Program-made: the position numbers and the translations under genes
Assembly (NCBI RefSeq): GCF_050589825.1
Contig: NZ_JBNGOZ010000005.1
Location: 62,001-126,000, forward strand
Origin: Carboxylicivirga longa
GTDB taxonomy: Bacteria > Bacteroidota > Bacteroidia > Bacteroidales > Marinilabiliaceae
Direction: 5' to 3'
DNA length: 64,000 bases
The notes under the pieces: model-generated
Seen by the model: the letters and a program-made list of their open reading frames with translations, nothing else
Told to the model about the DNA's origin: nothing
Databases searched by the model: none
Shown here: in pieces, positions 16,452 to 24,614 of the stretch
Layout: every line of letters starts with the position of its first letter
Position numbering within the stretch: position 1 is the first letter of the stretch

Positions 16452-17741
16452 TTATTTTACGTTTGTCGGATAACTTAATACTACCCTAAATCCCACATCG
16501 TTACAGTCGGAATACCACCAGATGCTTTTGGGTATCTGCGGATCGGTCTTTAGCCAGTTATCATGTTGGGTTGGCTCTCGCATGGAGGGCGATAAGGTAT
16601 TTGGATCTGACTTGAACGATCCGCCTTTGATAACAAATTCGTTGCTGCCCTTACTGTAAACATCGCTACAGAATTCCTTGACGTTGCCAAACAGGTGGCG
16701 GGCACCAATGCCATCGGCTTCCACCGCCTGTGGGGGTAGGGTTGATGTACCGTTGGTATTCACATATTGCGTGTCTGGTTTAAGTTGGGCAAATGCTTTG
16801 GTGGCAGCGTATTCCCATTCGGCTTCGGTGGGTAAGCGGTATTTTTTACCTGTTTTTGCTGATAGCCATTGGCAATAGACTGTAGCAGCATGGTGTGTCA
16901 TGGTAATGGCAGGGCGCTGGCCAAGTCCCCATCCTTGATCGGGATTACCCCAGGGAGGTGTGGCGCCCGAAATACCGTCCAGTTTTGTATTTTCGCTTCG
17001 CCCTTCCGCCTCTGTTTCGGATAAAAATAGGAGATATTCATCCCAGCTGACTTCATTGGCACCCATATAAAAGGGCTTAATGGTATTAGGGCTTTCATCC
17101 TGCAGACTGTCCACTGCAATCATGTCAAAAGCAATGCCACTGCCCGGTAGGGTTTCTGTAAAGGCAGTAAAGCCGGTAATGGTGGCTGCCTGCTGGTAGA
17201 GTGTATCTTTTTTTTCCGGATTTGTGATAAAGGTCAGGTTGCTTCCCGGCTTTTGCGGCTTGCCGTGTCCGGTATTTGTATGGCAGCGTATGCAGTGCAT
17301 TTCATCTTGATGCTGCATGTAATGCCAGTGAGCCTGTTCTCCACTTTTACTCAGCCCAGCCGGGAATAATTCGGGATGACAGGCGATGCACGAAGTTTTA
17401 AAAGTATAGGGATGGGTATCATCTGCCCGGCGTTGCTTCCAGCTGTATTCGCTGGTGTCTTTAAAATGATAGGCGTATAGGTCGCGCAGTCCTGCTTTTA
17501 CCTTTTCGGCATAATGCCTCTGTCCCTTGGGTGGAAGATGGCAGTCTACGCATGAGGCATGGGCGCATTGAAGGGTGTCGTTGTGCATGGATCCGCGCCA
17601 GCTCTGGTGAGCATGCTCGTGCGCATGGCAACTGTTACAATAGGTATCGGTCGATGTGTATTGGTCGGCTTTAATAAATAAAAACCGAAGCAATACGCCA
17701 AGTATGCTTAGCATTATAAGGAAGCTGACACCCTTTTTCAT
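16452..17741 (-). CDS. Tetraheme NapC/NirT-like cytochrome fused to a formylglycine-generating-enzyme-like domain
   Basis: The protein has 429 residues. It starts with an uncleaved-type anchor (about residues 5-22) and then four heme-binding CXXCH motifs at residues 35, 64, 118 and 150 (CNSCH, CVDCH, CIACH, CIRCH), a NapC/NirT-like tetraheme arrangement. Residues about 195-425 form an FGE-sulfatase (SUMF1/EgtB/PvdO) fold: FYMGANEVSWDEYLLFL, RPAITMTHHAATVYCQWLSAKTG, YRLPTEAEWEYAA, ARHLFGNVKEFCSD, FVIKGGSF, CNDVGFRVV. Many such domains are non-catalytic binding modules. The fusion puts a periplasmic, quinol-facing electron-transfer head next to this fold. It is first in the operon with the Gfo/Idh/MocA gene. 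Confidence 0.88.
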   Translation of the reverse strand: MKKGVSFLIMLSILGVLLRFLFIKADQYTSTDTYCNSCHAHEHAHQSWRGSMHNDTLQCAHASCVDCHLPPKGQRHYAEKVKAGLRDLYAYHFKDTSEYSWKQRRADDTHPYTFKTSCIACHPELFPAGLSKSGEQAHWHYMQHQDEMHCIRCHTNTGHGKPQKPGSNLTFITNPEKKDTLYQQAATITGFTAFTETLPGSGIAFDMIAVDSLQDESPNTIKPFYMGANEVSWDEYLLFLSETEAEGRSENTKLDGISGATPPWGNPDQGWGLGQRPAITMTHHAATVYCQWLSAKTGKKYRLPTEAEWEYAATKAFAQLKPDTQYVNTNGTSTLPPQAVEADGIGARHLFGNVKEFCSDVYSKGSNEFVIKGGSFKSDPNTLSPSMREPTQHDNWLKTDPQIPKSIWWYSDCNDVGFRVVLSYPTNVK

Positions 17742-17815
17742 ATCCAGTGGAAATTTTAGCGCAATGATAAGAAAGAAATTGAGCTTTCAAAAACTTTTAT
17801 TATTCTGGTGGAAAC

Positions 17816-17841
17816 AAAAAAGCGAGCCCGGAAGAGCTCGC
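17816..17841 (-). terminator. Intrinsic terminator of the NfeD-SPFH operon
   Basis: Arms gcgagc (17822-17827) and gctcgc (17836-17841) are followed on the minus strand by a T-run (complement of 17816-17821). It lies 25 bases past the SPFH stop. Confidence 0.8.
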
Positions 17842-17865
17842 ATGGTATCACCTAAAGTGTTAAAT

Positions 17866-18786
17866 TTATTTTTTAGTCTGATCTAAAACGGATGTTGCCG
17901 TAGCAATGATGCTGGATATATCCGACATATTTGAGGGAATAATCATGGTGTTGTTAGTTTGAGCCAGTTTACCAAACTCACTCAGGTATTGCTCGGCTAC
18001 GCGCAGGTTGACGGCATCAATACCACCCTTTTCGTTAATGGAAGAGGCTATCTCCCGAATACCTTTGGCAGTTGCTTTGGCAACAAATTCAATCTCGGCC
18101 GCCTTACCTTCTGCTTCGTTTATGCGTTTTTGCTTTTCACCTTCCGAGCGTGCAATAAGTTCTTGTTTATCACCCTCAGCTACATTTATTTTGGCTTGTT
18201 TTTGACCTTCCGACTCGGCAATCATCGCTCTTTTCTCGCGCTCGGCACGCATTTGCTTTTCCATGGCATCCTTAATGCTTTGCGGAGGCGTGATGTTCTT
18301 TACCTCGTAGCGGGTTATTTTAACGCCCCATGGATCACTTGCTTTGTCAACCGCTTCAACAATGCTGGTGTTAATAGTTTCGCGTTCTTCAAATGTCTTA
18401 TCCAGGTCGAGGCGGCCAATAACACTACGCATAGTGGTCTGGGCTATTTGTATGGCCGCAAAGCCGTAGTTATCGATGCCATACGATGCCTTTTTGGGAT
18501 CGATGATTTGCAGGTAGAGTACACCGTCTACTTCAACTGCGATGTTGTCTTTGGTGATGCATGATTGTGAGGCCACATCAATAGCAGCTTCCTTTAGGGT
18601 GTGTTTGTAGGATACCTTGTCGACGATGGGCATTAAAAAATGAAAACCGGCCGTGAGGGTGCCGTTGTATTTTCCCAGTCGCTCAACGATATAGGCCGAG
18701 CGCTGTGGCACTATTTTTATACACGACAAGAGGATGATAAAAACAATAATGCCAATGATGATGAAAACGATACTTTGTGCTTCCAT
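17866..18786 (-). CDS. SPFH/Band 7 (stomatin, QmcA-like) membrane protein
   Basis: The protein has 306 residues. One N-terminal membrane segment (about 6-25) is followed by the SPFH domain, with VPQRSAYIVERLGKYNGTLTAGFHFLMPIVD and the YEVKNITPPQSIKDAMEKQMRAEREKRA junction. It then has a long Ala/Glu/Lys coiled coil with repeated (E/S)EGxKQ units. The order and length match bacterial QmcA/paraslipin. These proteins form ring-like membrane assemblies and help quality control by membrane proteases. It follows nfeD by 32 bases, and this pairing is itself typical of the family. Confidence 0.93.
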   Translation of the reverse strand: MEAQSIVFIIIGIIVFIILLSCIKIVPQRSAYIVERLGKYNGTLTAGFHFLMPIVDKVSYKHTLKEAAIDVASQSCITKDNIAVEVDGVLYLQIIDPKKASYGIDNYGFAAIQIAQTTMRSVIGRLDLDKTFEERETINTSIVEAVDKASDPWGVKITRYEVKNITPPQSIKDAMEKQMRAEREKRAMIAESEGQKQAKINVAEGDKQELIARSEGEKQKRINEAEGKAAEIEFVAKATAKGIREIASSINEKGGIDAVNLRVAEQYLSEFGKLAQTNNTMIIPSNMSDISSIIATATSVLDQTKK

Positions 18787-18818
18787 AGGATGAAATTGAA
18801 TTAGGGGTTATTTGATTT

Positions 18819-19259
18819 TTAGTAAGGCTCTACACATAGCAGGAGCCCTTCTTTTTTGATGATTTTCACTTTGGTGCCGGCTGCAATTTCGGTGGTGGCC
18901 GATGCAGACCAGGTAGTGCCTTTAAATTCCACTTTGCCATCGGCATCCGGAGCGATCTTTGCGACACATTCGCCGGTATGTCCTATAAACTCTTCATCGG
19001 GGTCTTCTACCGTAGGGCTTGTTTGATAAAGCTTCTTGAGCAGGTAGGAGCGCAGAAAGATAAGAGATAATACCGAGGACATACTGAAAATGATAAACTG
19101 TACAGCCAGAGAGGGCTCGAAGAGATAGACACATAGCGCTGTAATCCATGCTCCAATTCCGAAGAATATGATGAATACCCCGGGGATTACAAATTCGAGG
19201 AGCAGCAGGGCGGCGCCGGCGATAAACCAGATAACCGCTACATTGGATAGTACTTCCAT
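18819..19259 (-). CDS. NfeD family membrane protein
   Basis: The protein has 146 residues: three hydrophobic segments (about 8-28, 30-48, 52-72) and then an OB-fold C-terminal domain with IGHTGECVAKIAPDADGKVEFKGTTWSA and VKIIKKEGLLLCVEPY. This is the short NfeD form, without the serine-protease-like domain. NfeD proteins work with SPFH partners at membranes, and the SPFH gene lies immediately downstream. Confidence 0.93.
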   Translation of the reverse strand: MEVLSNVAVIWFIAGAALLLLEFVIPGVFIIFFGIGAWITALCVYLFEPSLAVQFIIFSMSSVLSLIFLRSYLLKKLYQTSPTVEDPDEEFIGHTGECVAKIAPDADGKVEFKGTTWSASATTEIAAGTKVKIIKKEGLLLCVEPY

Positions 19260-19360
19260 GGGTTAATAAGTAATGGATTTGGTGAAATAAAAGTAGCGAT
19301 TATTGCTTGCATAACCAATGCCGGTAATAAAAAAGCACCATATTTTTTGCGGTGGCTATC

Positions 19361-19396
19361 GGATAACTGAGTAATTACTTATGTACTCAGTTATCC
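19361..19396. repeat. Perfect 13-bp inverted repeat downstream of serine dehydratase
   Basis: Arms ggataactgagta (19361-19373) and tactcagttatcc (19384-19396) match exactly around a 10-base loop. It lies 28 bases past the dehydratase stop. No T-run adjoins it on the minus strand, so it is a strong 3'-end hairpin or a binding palindrome rather than a classic terminator. Confidence 0.75.
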
Positions 19397-19423
19397 AGTA
19401 AAACCTATTTATTAGTTCAAAGG

Positions 19424-20650
19424 CTAGGAGTTTTTCATGATATTGCGTGCCTGGTGAAAGACTGCCAGTCCGCCGGTGGATGTCTCCTTATAAATATTGG
19501 GTAAGTCATGCCCCGTTTGCTTCATGGCTTTCACCACTTCATCAAAGGTAATGCGATGGCGTCCATCGGATAAAAGCACATAAGTGTTGTGGTTAAGGGC
19601 GCGTGCAGCAGCAAAGGCATTTCGTTCGATGCAGGGTATCTGCACCAGCCCGGCAATGGGGTCGCAGGTCAGTCCCAGATGGTGTTCAAGACCCATTTCG
19701 GCCGAGTACTCAACCTGGTAAATAGTACCTCCAAATAGTTGGGTGGCCGCTGCTGAGGCCATGGCACAGGCCGTTCCCACCTCACCTTGGCAACCCACTT
19801 CAGCACCCGATATGGAGGCGTTGTACTTTACCAGGTTACCAATTAAGCCGGCCGTAGCCAGGGCTCTCAAAATTTTCTTGTCTGAGGTAGCATAATAGCT
19901 TTCAACAAACTTAAGAACAGCCGGTAGCACTCCGCTTGCCCCGCAGGTGGGTGCTGTTACAATGGTGCCTCCGGCAGCATTCTGTTCCGATACGGCCAGC
20001 GCATAGGCAAATATCATGGAGCGTCGTTCCATGCGTCCGCTAAATGTTTTAGCCTTGGTGTAGTACGATGCGGCTTTGCGCGGCAGCTTGAGTGCGCCGG
20101 GCAGTACCCCTTCCTCGTCAAGTCCTTTTTTAATGGCTGCACGCATTACTTTCCACACCTTGGCCAGGAAAGGCCATATCTCGGGGCCTTCTACTTCTTC
20201 AACATATTCCCACAGCTGTTTGCCATTCTCCTCGCACCACAGCAGTATGTCGCTCAGTGTGGTTAGTTCGTAAATCGTTTTTGTTTCTTCCTGAATAAAG
20301 TCATCAATAACGGTTCCGCCACCAATGCTGTAGGCTGTCCAGCGATCAAACTCTTTTCCTTCCTCGTTATACGCATAAAAAGTAAGCGCATTGGAATGCC
20401 GGGGCAAAAATTGGTCGGGCTTCCACTCAACGCTCAGAGGCAGGTTTTTCTTTTGAAATACCTGCTCAATGGCATAATCGGTAAGGTGACCTTTGCCTGT
20501 GGCGGCCAGGCTGCCAAATAAAGTTACTTTATAGGCGGCGGCACCGGGCTGTCGCGCAATAAACATTTCAGCGGCCTTTTTGGGTCCCATGGTGTGGCTG
20601 CTCGATGGGCCACTACCGATCTTAAATATTTCTCTTATCGATTCCATCAT
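19424..20650 (-). CDS. sdaA: L-serine ammonia-lyase (single-chain, iron-sulfur)
   Basis: The protein has 408 residues. It converts L-serine to pyruvate and ammonia with a 4Fe-4S cluster. The N-terminal beta domain has IGSGPSSSHTMGPKKA, the family signature. The alpha domain has TAPTCGASGV, GAEVGCQGEVGTACAMA and LTCDPIAGLVQIPC, which supply the cluster cysteines. Alpha and beta domains are on one chain, as in E. coli SdaA, and it is cytoplasmic. Two adjacent ATG codons (20650 and 20647) are both possible starts. The gene is divergent from the transaldolase-family gene. Confidence 0.95.
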   Translation of the reverse strand: MMESIREIFKIGSGPSSSHTMGPKKAAEMFIARQPGAAAYKVTLFGSLAATGKGHLTDYAIEQVFQKKNLPLSVEWKPDQFLPRHSNALTFYAYNEEGKEFDRWTAYSIGGGTVIDDFIQEETKTIYELTTLSDILLWCEENGKQLWEYVEEVEGPEIWPFLAKVWKVMRAAIKKGLDEEGVLPGALKLPRKAASYYTKAKTFSGRMERRSMIFAYALAVSEQNAAGGTIVTAPTCGASGVLPAVLKFVESYYATSDKKILRALATAGLIGNLVKYNASISGAEVGCQGEVGTACAMASAAATQLFGGTIYQVEYSAEMGLEHHLGLTCDPIAGLVQIPCIERNAFAAARALNHNTYVLLSDGRHRITFDEVVKAMKQTGHDLPNIYKETSTGGLAVFHQARNIMKNS

Positions 20651-20812
20651 AACTATGACTGTTTAAGGGTCGTGTACCTTAGTTGAGGTAAACGACTACC
20701 AATCAGCAAAAGTAGCATAATTAACAGATATTTACCATTATTTACTGCCCGTCACTCAGCTTGAAATCATTAAGATAATGCTATACATTTATAAGTATTA
20801 AACCCTTGCACT

Positions 20813-22033
20813 ATGAATGATCTGATAAGCAATCTATTGATTTGCGATTTGGCCGCTACGTTTAAAGATGAGGATGCTGTTGCCAAGCCCTCGGCTTATT
20901 GGTCTGCCTTTTTGTCAAAGGGCAGTCACCTGTGGATGGATACGGGCGATATCGCGCAGGCACTGGCCTTGTGGAGTTCAGAGTTTTCTGCTCTTACCAC
21001 CAATAATACCCTCTTAAATAAGGAGGTGCAAAAGGGAGACTACGATCATCTTTTTGTCCCTTTGGCTGAAGCCGCTAAGCATCTTGACAGAGAAGCGCAG
21101 GTGCGGGAGATTGCTTTTGCCATCAATGCGATTCATGGTCTTCGGTTGGTGCACATATTTGGTAGTAAAGTAAGTGTGGAGTTGCACACCGATTATGCGC
21201 ACGATGTGGAGGGGACCTATCAGGGCGGTATGCGTCTTCATAAAGTATGCCCAAGTCATTTTATTGTAAAGGTACCTTTTACTGCGGCAGGTTTAATAGC
21301 GGCACGTCGACTGCACGAGGCCGGGGTGCCTGTTAACCTGACACTTGGTTTTAGTGTGCGTCAAAATGTGATCGCAAGCCTTGTGGCACGACCTGCCTAT
21401 TGCAATGTTTTTGTGGGGCGTATTGGAGCCTATTTCGAGAATAATAAGCTTGGAGATGGAGGCACAATTGGTGAGAAGATAACACGTGAAACGCAGCTGT
21501 GCATGCGAAAAGTAAATGACCGGGGTTATGCTACTACCCGTTTAATAGCCGCAAGCATCCGCACGGTTGAACAGTTGCTGACATTGAGTGGCTGTGATGT
21601 GCTTACTGTACCAAGTGTTGTGGTGAAGGCAGCAGCAGAGGAATGTAAACAGCCCAACGTGCAGCTTACTCAAAGTAATGACCTTGGGCCAGATAAGGAT
21701 TTGACTAAACGCTTTAACTTGAAGCACCTGTGGCAGATTCATAACCGGGAGAAGGAAGTGGCTTTACATGCCCATAAAAAAGTACCTGATAGCCCGGCCA
21801 ATCTGATTGATATGTTTCATCACTACGGCTGTCATGATATTTTTCCTGTACTGAGTGCTAATGAACACGCCTTTTTGCGGCAGGATGGTAAAATACCTGT
21901 TCATAGCCGTTGGGCAGATAAAATGGAGCAGTATCAGGTGGGTATTGACAGCTTATTGAATATGGCTGGTCTTTATGCTTTTATGGAAGATCAAATGCAG
22001 CTGGATGCTAAAATAAGGGAGGCGCTAAGTTAA
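20813..22033 (+). CDS. Transaldolase-family protein, extended form
   Basis: The protein has 406 residues, longer than common transaldolases (about 215 or 315). Recognisable TIM-barrel strands are LWMDTGDIAQA (like the LFxDTA strand), TTNNTLLNKEV, SVELHTDYAHD, FIVKVPFTAAGLIAARRL (VKVPxT with the Schiff-base Lys), VNLTLGFSVRQN and NVFVGRIGAYFE. About 100 extra C-terminal residues (after the SNDLGPDK region) are not part of the standard fold. It probably catalyses an aldol cleavage or transfer on a sugar phosphate, but the true substrate is uncertain. It is monocistronic and divergent from sdaA. Confidence 0.85.
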   Translation: MNDLISNLLICDLAATFKDEDAVAKPSAYWSAFLSKGSHLWMDTGDIAQALALWSSEFSALTTNNTLLNKEVQKGDYDHLFVPLAEAAKHLDREAQVREIAFAINAIHGLRLVHIFGSKVSVELHTDYAHDVEGTYQGGMRLHKVCPSHFIVKVPFTAAGLIAARRLHEAGVPVNLTLGFSVRQNVIASLVARPAYCNVFVGRIGAYFENNKLGDGGTIGEKITRETQLCMRKVNDRGYATTRLIAASIRTVEQLLTLSGCDVLTVPSVVVKAAAEECKQPNVQLTQSNDLGPDKDLTKRFNLKHLWQIHNREKEVALHAHKKVPDSPANLIDMFHHYGCHDIFPVLSANEHAFLRQDGKIPVHSRWADKMEQYQVGIDSLLNMAGLYAFMEDQMQLDAKIREALS

Positions 22034-22149
22034 CAGGGGCGGAGTTTTGAAATGAGATGCCAAGACTATAAGGTGCTGAAAAATAGGGCTCAGAACTTTA
22101 TGGTCTTGGCGTGAATCTTAAATTTCATCTAACTCTTTCGGGTTACGAG

Positions 22150-22683
22150 TTAGGCCTCGTATTCCTCTGTCTCATCAGTAGTTTCGGTGGCCGCCTCGTT
22201 ACTTGTGCCCATGGGTTTCAGGTGAGCAGGTATTTCCTCATTTACTTCATCGCCTTTAAAATATGGGAAGAAATCAAGGATGGGGCTTTCGGCAATCATA
22301 TTGATATCAAAATCAACAGTCATTCCTTGCATGCCCTCATGTATTTTGTCAAAAGCATCCTTAACGTTGCTGGCTAATACTAAAATCTGGTTACTCACTT
22401 TCTTTTCCTTACCCGATTTCTCATCCACCGAAGCATAAGATATTTTGCTCTTATACCACATATCTCCATCCTCGTTTTCAAATATCTCGGTATAATTGGC
22501 TTTGCGTATATTGGTGACAATAAACTCACCCCGAATCATTGATTCCATCTCCTTGTAGATGCGCGATTCGGCTTCGGTAAACGAGACGGCATCAATAAGA
22601 TAAGTTTCACTTACCTTTTTTTCTTTGCCCGATTGTTCATCTATTTTCTCGTATTTTACTTTGCACTCAAATAAATTCTGCAT
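22150..22683 (-). CDS. DUF4494 protein with internal duplication
   Basis: The protein has 177 residues and is cytoplasmic. Two halves repeat the same pattern: FECKVKYEKIDEQSGKEKKVSETYLIDAVSFTEAESRI (residues about 5-42) and WYKSKISYASVDEKSGKEKKVSNQILVLASNVKDAFDKI (about 76-114). An acidic, Thr-rich tail ends it. This matches the Bacteroidota family DUF4494, whose function is unknown. It is a single gene with a well-formed promoter at 22705-22733. Confidence 0.9.
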   Translation of the reverse strand: MQNLFECKVKYEKIDEQSGKEKKVSETYLIDAVSFTEAESRIYKEMESMIRGEFIVTNIRKANYTEIFENEDGDMWYKSKISYASVDEKSGKEKKVSNQILVLASNVKDAFDKIHEGMQGMTVDFDINMIAESPILDFFPYFKGDEVNEEIPAHLKPMGTSNEAATETTDETEEYEA

Positions 22684-22704
22684 GATATTTTATTTTTTAT
22701 GGGA

Positions 22705-22733
22705 CAAAGATAAAACAGAAAGCCTGTTGCCAA
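22705..22733 (-). promoter_or_regulatory. Promoter of the DUF4494 gene
   Basis: On the minus strand TTG (22733-22731) is followed after 18 bases by TATCTTTG (22712-22705), fitting TTG-N19-TAnnTTTG. The leader is about 15 bases. Confidence 0.6.
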
Positions 22734-22908
22734 AATCATATCGTTTAATTCGATGGAAAAGAATAAGGGTTGCTGTATCGATGGCGATGTAATTGCCCCT
22801 AAGTGTTTATTAATGAGTGTAAGGAGAGGGGTTTTTTAACGAGATTTGAATCCTCCTAATACTGAATACTTCAATATAAGCTACTTTAGGGCTAGCCTTG
22901 TTGGCTAT

Positions 22909-24078
22909 TTAAAATACCTCGGTGAAAGTAACGTAAAACCCATTTTCTCCCTTCGCCCATCCATAGTCAACGCGCACATTCATTCGGGGTTGTAGTTCTG
23001 TGCGCAGGCCAATGCCGGCATTGGGCAGCCAGTTTTCAAAATCATTGACAGAGGGCGCCACCGATGCGGCACCCAGCCATAGCGCATAGCCCCAGCGGCT
23101 GTCGTAGTTTCCGCGTTTATTTAGTTTCTTTCGCTTAAACATATGACGGTATTCAACTGTGGATAATAGCATGTTATCATCCCTAAAGCGTCCCATGGTA
23201 TAACCACGCATATTATCCAATCCGCCCAGCATTGACTTATCGGTCCATGGAATGCTGCCGCTAAGGGCAAAGCAGCCTTTCACCTGCCAGGCCAGCGTAC
23301 GGCGTTCGCGTTTAATGGTCTTGTACTGTCTGTAATCCAGGTCAACAGTACTATAGCGCGTGTCGCCTCCCAAAAAGCGCGAGTAGGCGGTGAAAATAGC
23401 ACTGATAAACATTCCTTTATAAGGATTTTGTACAAAATCACGTGTGTCGTAACTCAGTTCAATACCCAGTCCCGTGTTAAAAATGTCGGTTCCATCCTGC
23501 AGCACATCATCATCCTGCTGCATCCCTTGGTTTAGGTCGAAGGCTCGTGTGCGATTGATATCGATAACAGCGCCTACAAAGAGTTGTTGGCTTGTGCGAA
23601 ACATCACACGTTGGAAGAAGCGCCAGTAATTGCGGGTGTATGCTGTGGTGCTGTCTGATTTGGGAATGGTATTGCCGTTATTGTATCCAACGCCAAAGTA
23701 ATTATCGGGCATGTTACGTAACTGAAACTCACCAATTGTACGTATTTTATCTTTTTTCCAGTAGATTACATTAAGGGCTCGCACCGAAAAGGAGCCGTTG
23801 GAGCTATAGCCCACCGAGAAGGGCACTGACGATAGGTTAAGCAGTTTATCCTGATGGGTCTTGAAAGTAATTAAGCCGCCTCCTGATAGTAAAAACTGCG
23901 TTTCGGGAGAGTAAGACGGCCCCAGATAGGGTAACAGTTTGAAGGACCGTTTTTCTACTTTGGCAAAGCGCAGTGAATCAATATTGTTGAGTATGATATT
24001 GCCAATTGTGTCTTTCTGGGCGATGCTGAGCGGGGCAGCTGTAATAAATATAAGGGTAATAAAAAGCAGCTTTCTCAC
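22909..24078 (-). CDS. BamA/TamA-type outer-membrane barrel without POTRA domains
   Basis: A GTG start at 24078 is chosen: a promoter element TAACTTTG (24116-24109) lies downstream of the alternative ATG at 24141, and a signal peptide (RKLLFITLIFITAAPLSIAQ) begins right at the GTG. The protein has about 389 residues. The mature part is beta strands with GGGLITFKTHQ near the start and LGIELSYDTRDFVQNPYKGMF, the Omp85-like strand. It ends in RVDYGWAKGENGFYVTFTEVF with a terminal Phe for barrel assembly. No POTRA domains precede the barrel, so it resembles the short surface-antigen D15-like proteins of Bacteroidota. The function is unassigned. Confidence 0.87.
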   Translation of the reverse strand: MRKLLFITLIFITAAPLSIAQKDTIGNIILNNIDSLRFAKVEKRSFKLLPYLGPSYSPETQFLLSGGGLITFKTHQDKLLNLSSVPFSVGYSSNGSFSVRALNVIYWKKDKIRTIGEFQLRNMPDNYFGVGYNNGNTIPKSDSTTAYTRNYWRFFQRVMFRTSQQLFVGAVIDINRTRAFDLNQGMQQDDDVLQDGTDIFNTGLGIELSYDTRDFVQNPYKGMFISAIFTAYSRFLGGDTRYSTVDLDYRQYKTIKRERRTLAWQVKGCFALSGSIPWTDKSMLGGLDNMRGYTMGRFRDDNMLLSTVEYRHMFKRKKLNKRGNYDSRWGYALWLGAASVAPSVNDFENWLPNAGIGLRTELQPRMNVRVDYGWAKGENGFYVTFTEVF

Positions 24079-24108
24079 AGTTAAATATTTCAGTGGCGTT
24101 ATCTGCGT

Positions 24109-24116
24109 CAAAGTTA
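24109..24116 (-). promoter_or_regulatory. -7 element setting the start of the barrel gene
   Basis: TAACTTTG on the minus strand, 30 bases before the GTG at 24078 and after the ATG at 24141. It therefore favours the GTG start. Confidence 0.5.
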
Positions 24117-24276
24117 GTGAGAAAAAAGAAAAGATTCTCACTTTTTTAATCGTCTACTGATCAGTTGATTAAGGCTTTTGTTTTTCTAGGCTTGAACTTT
24201 TTTTAAAAAAATTCAATTTTTTAATACGTATGAACAAACTCAGAGTTGTCATAGGAGAAACAAAAACAAAATAGAT

Positions 24277-24516
24277 ATGAATGCTAAAGCGATTAGGCGT
24301 AATTTATACAAGGTTTTAAGAAGAACCGGCGTGCCTAAGAACCGGATTAGTGAAGAGGCTTCGCTGCGTGATGAACTATTTGTTGATGAGTTGGACATGA
24401 ATTGTTTCTTGTTTTATCTAGAGACACGCTTTGACGTGGCCATCCAAAATGATGAGTTACCACAATTAACTTCTGTTAAGTCTACCATAGACTACTTACA
24501 GAAGCACTGTGCATAG
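24277..24516 (+). CDS. Acyl-carrier-protein-like protein lacking the phosphopantetheine serine
   Basis: The protein has 79 residues. The pattern follows acyl carrier proteins closely: ISEEASLRDELFVDELDMNCFLFYLETRFDVAI aligns with the ACP helix-loop-helix II region, and TSVKSTIDYLQKH with helix IV. The ACP D-S-L motif, whose serine carries phosphopantetheine, reads D37-E38-L39 here. This copy therefore cannot be loaded in the normal way. A good ribosome-binding site (aggag) lies 20 bases before the ATG. It stands alone and no fatty-acid or polyketide genes are near. It may be a binding or scaffold relative of ACP. Confidence 0.75.
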   Translation: MNAKAIRRNLYKVLRRTGVPKNRISEEASLRDELFVDELDMNCFLFYLETRFDVAIQNDELPQLTSVKSTIDYLQKHCA

Positions 24517-24614
24517 GATTTTTTCAATGACCAATCCCACAAGGTTGTTTCCAAAACGAAGACTTTAAAACCACTCATTTTATCGTCCCATCAACAATTT
24601 TTGGAAACAGCCTT

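Noticed and set aside
17959..18564. 201-codon plus-strand frame inside the SPFH gene
   Set aside because: Antisense shadow of a clear stomatin-like gene; composition is typical of reverse-strand frames.
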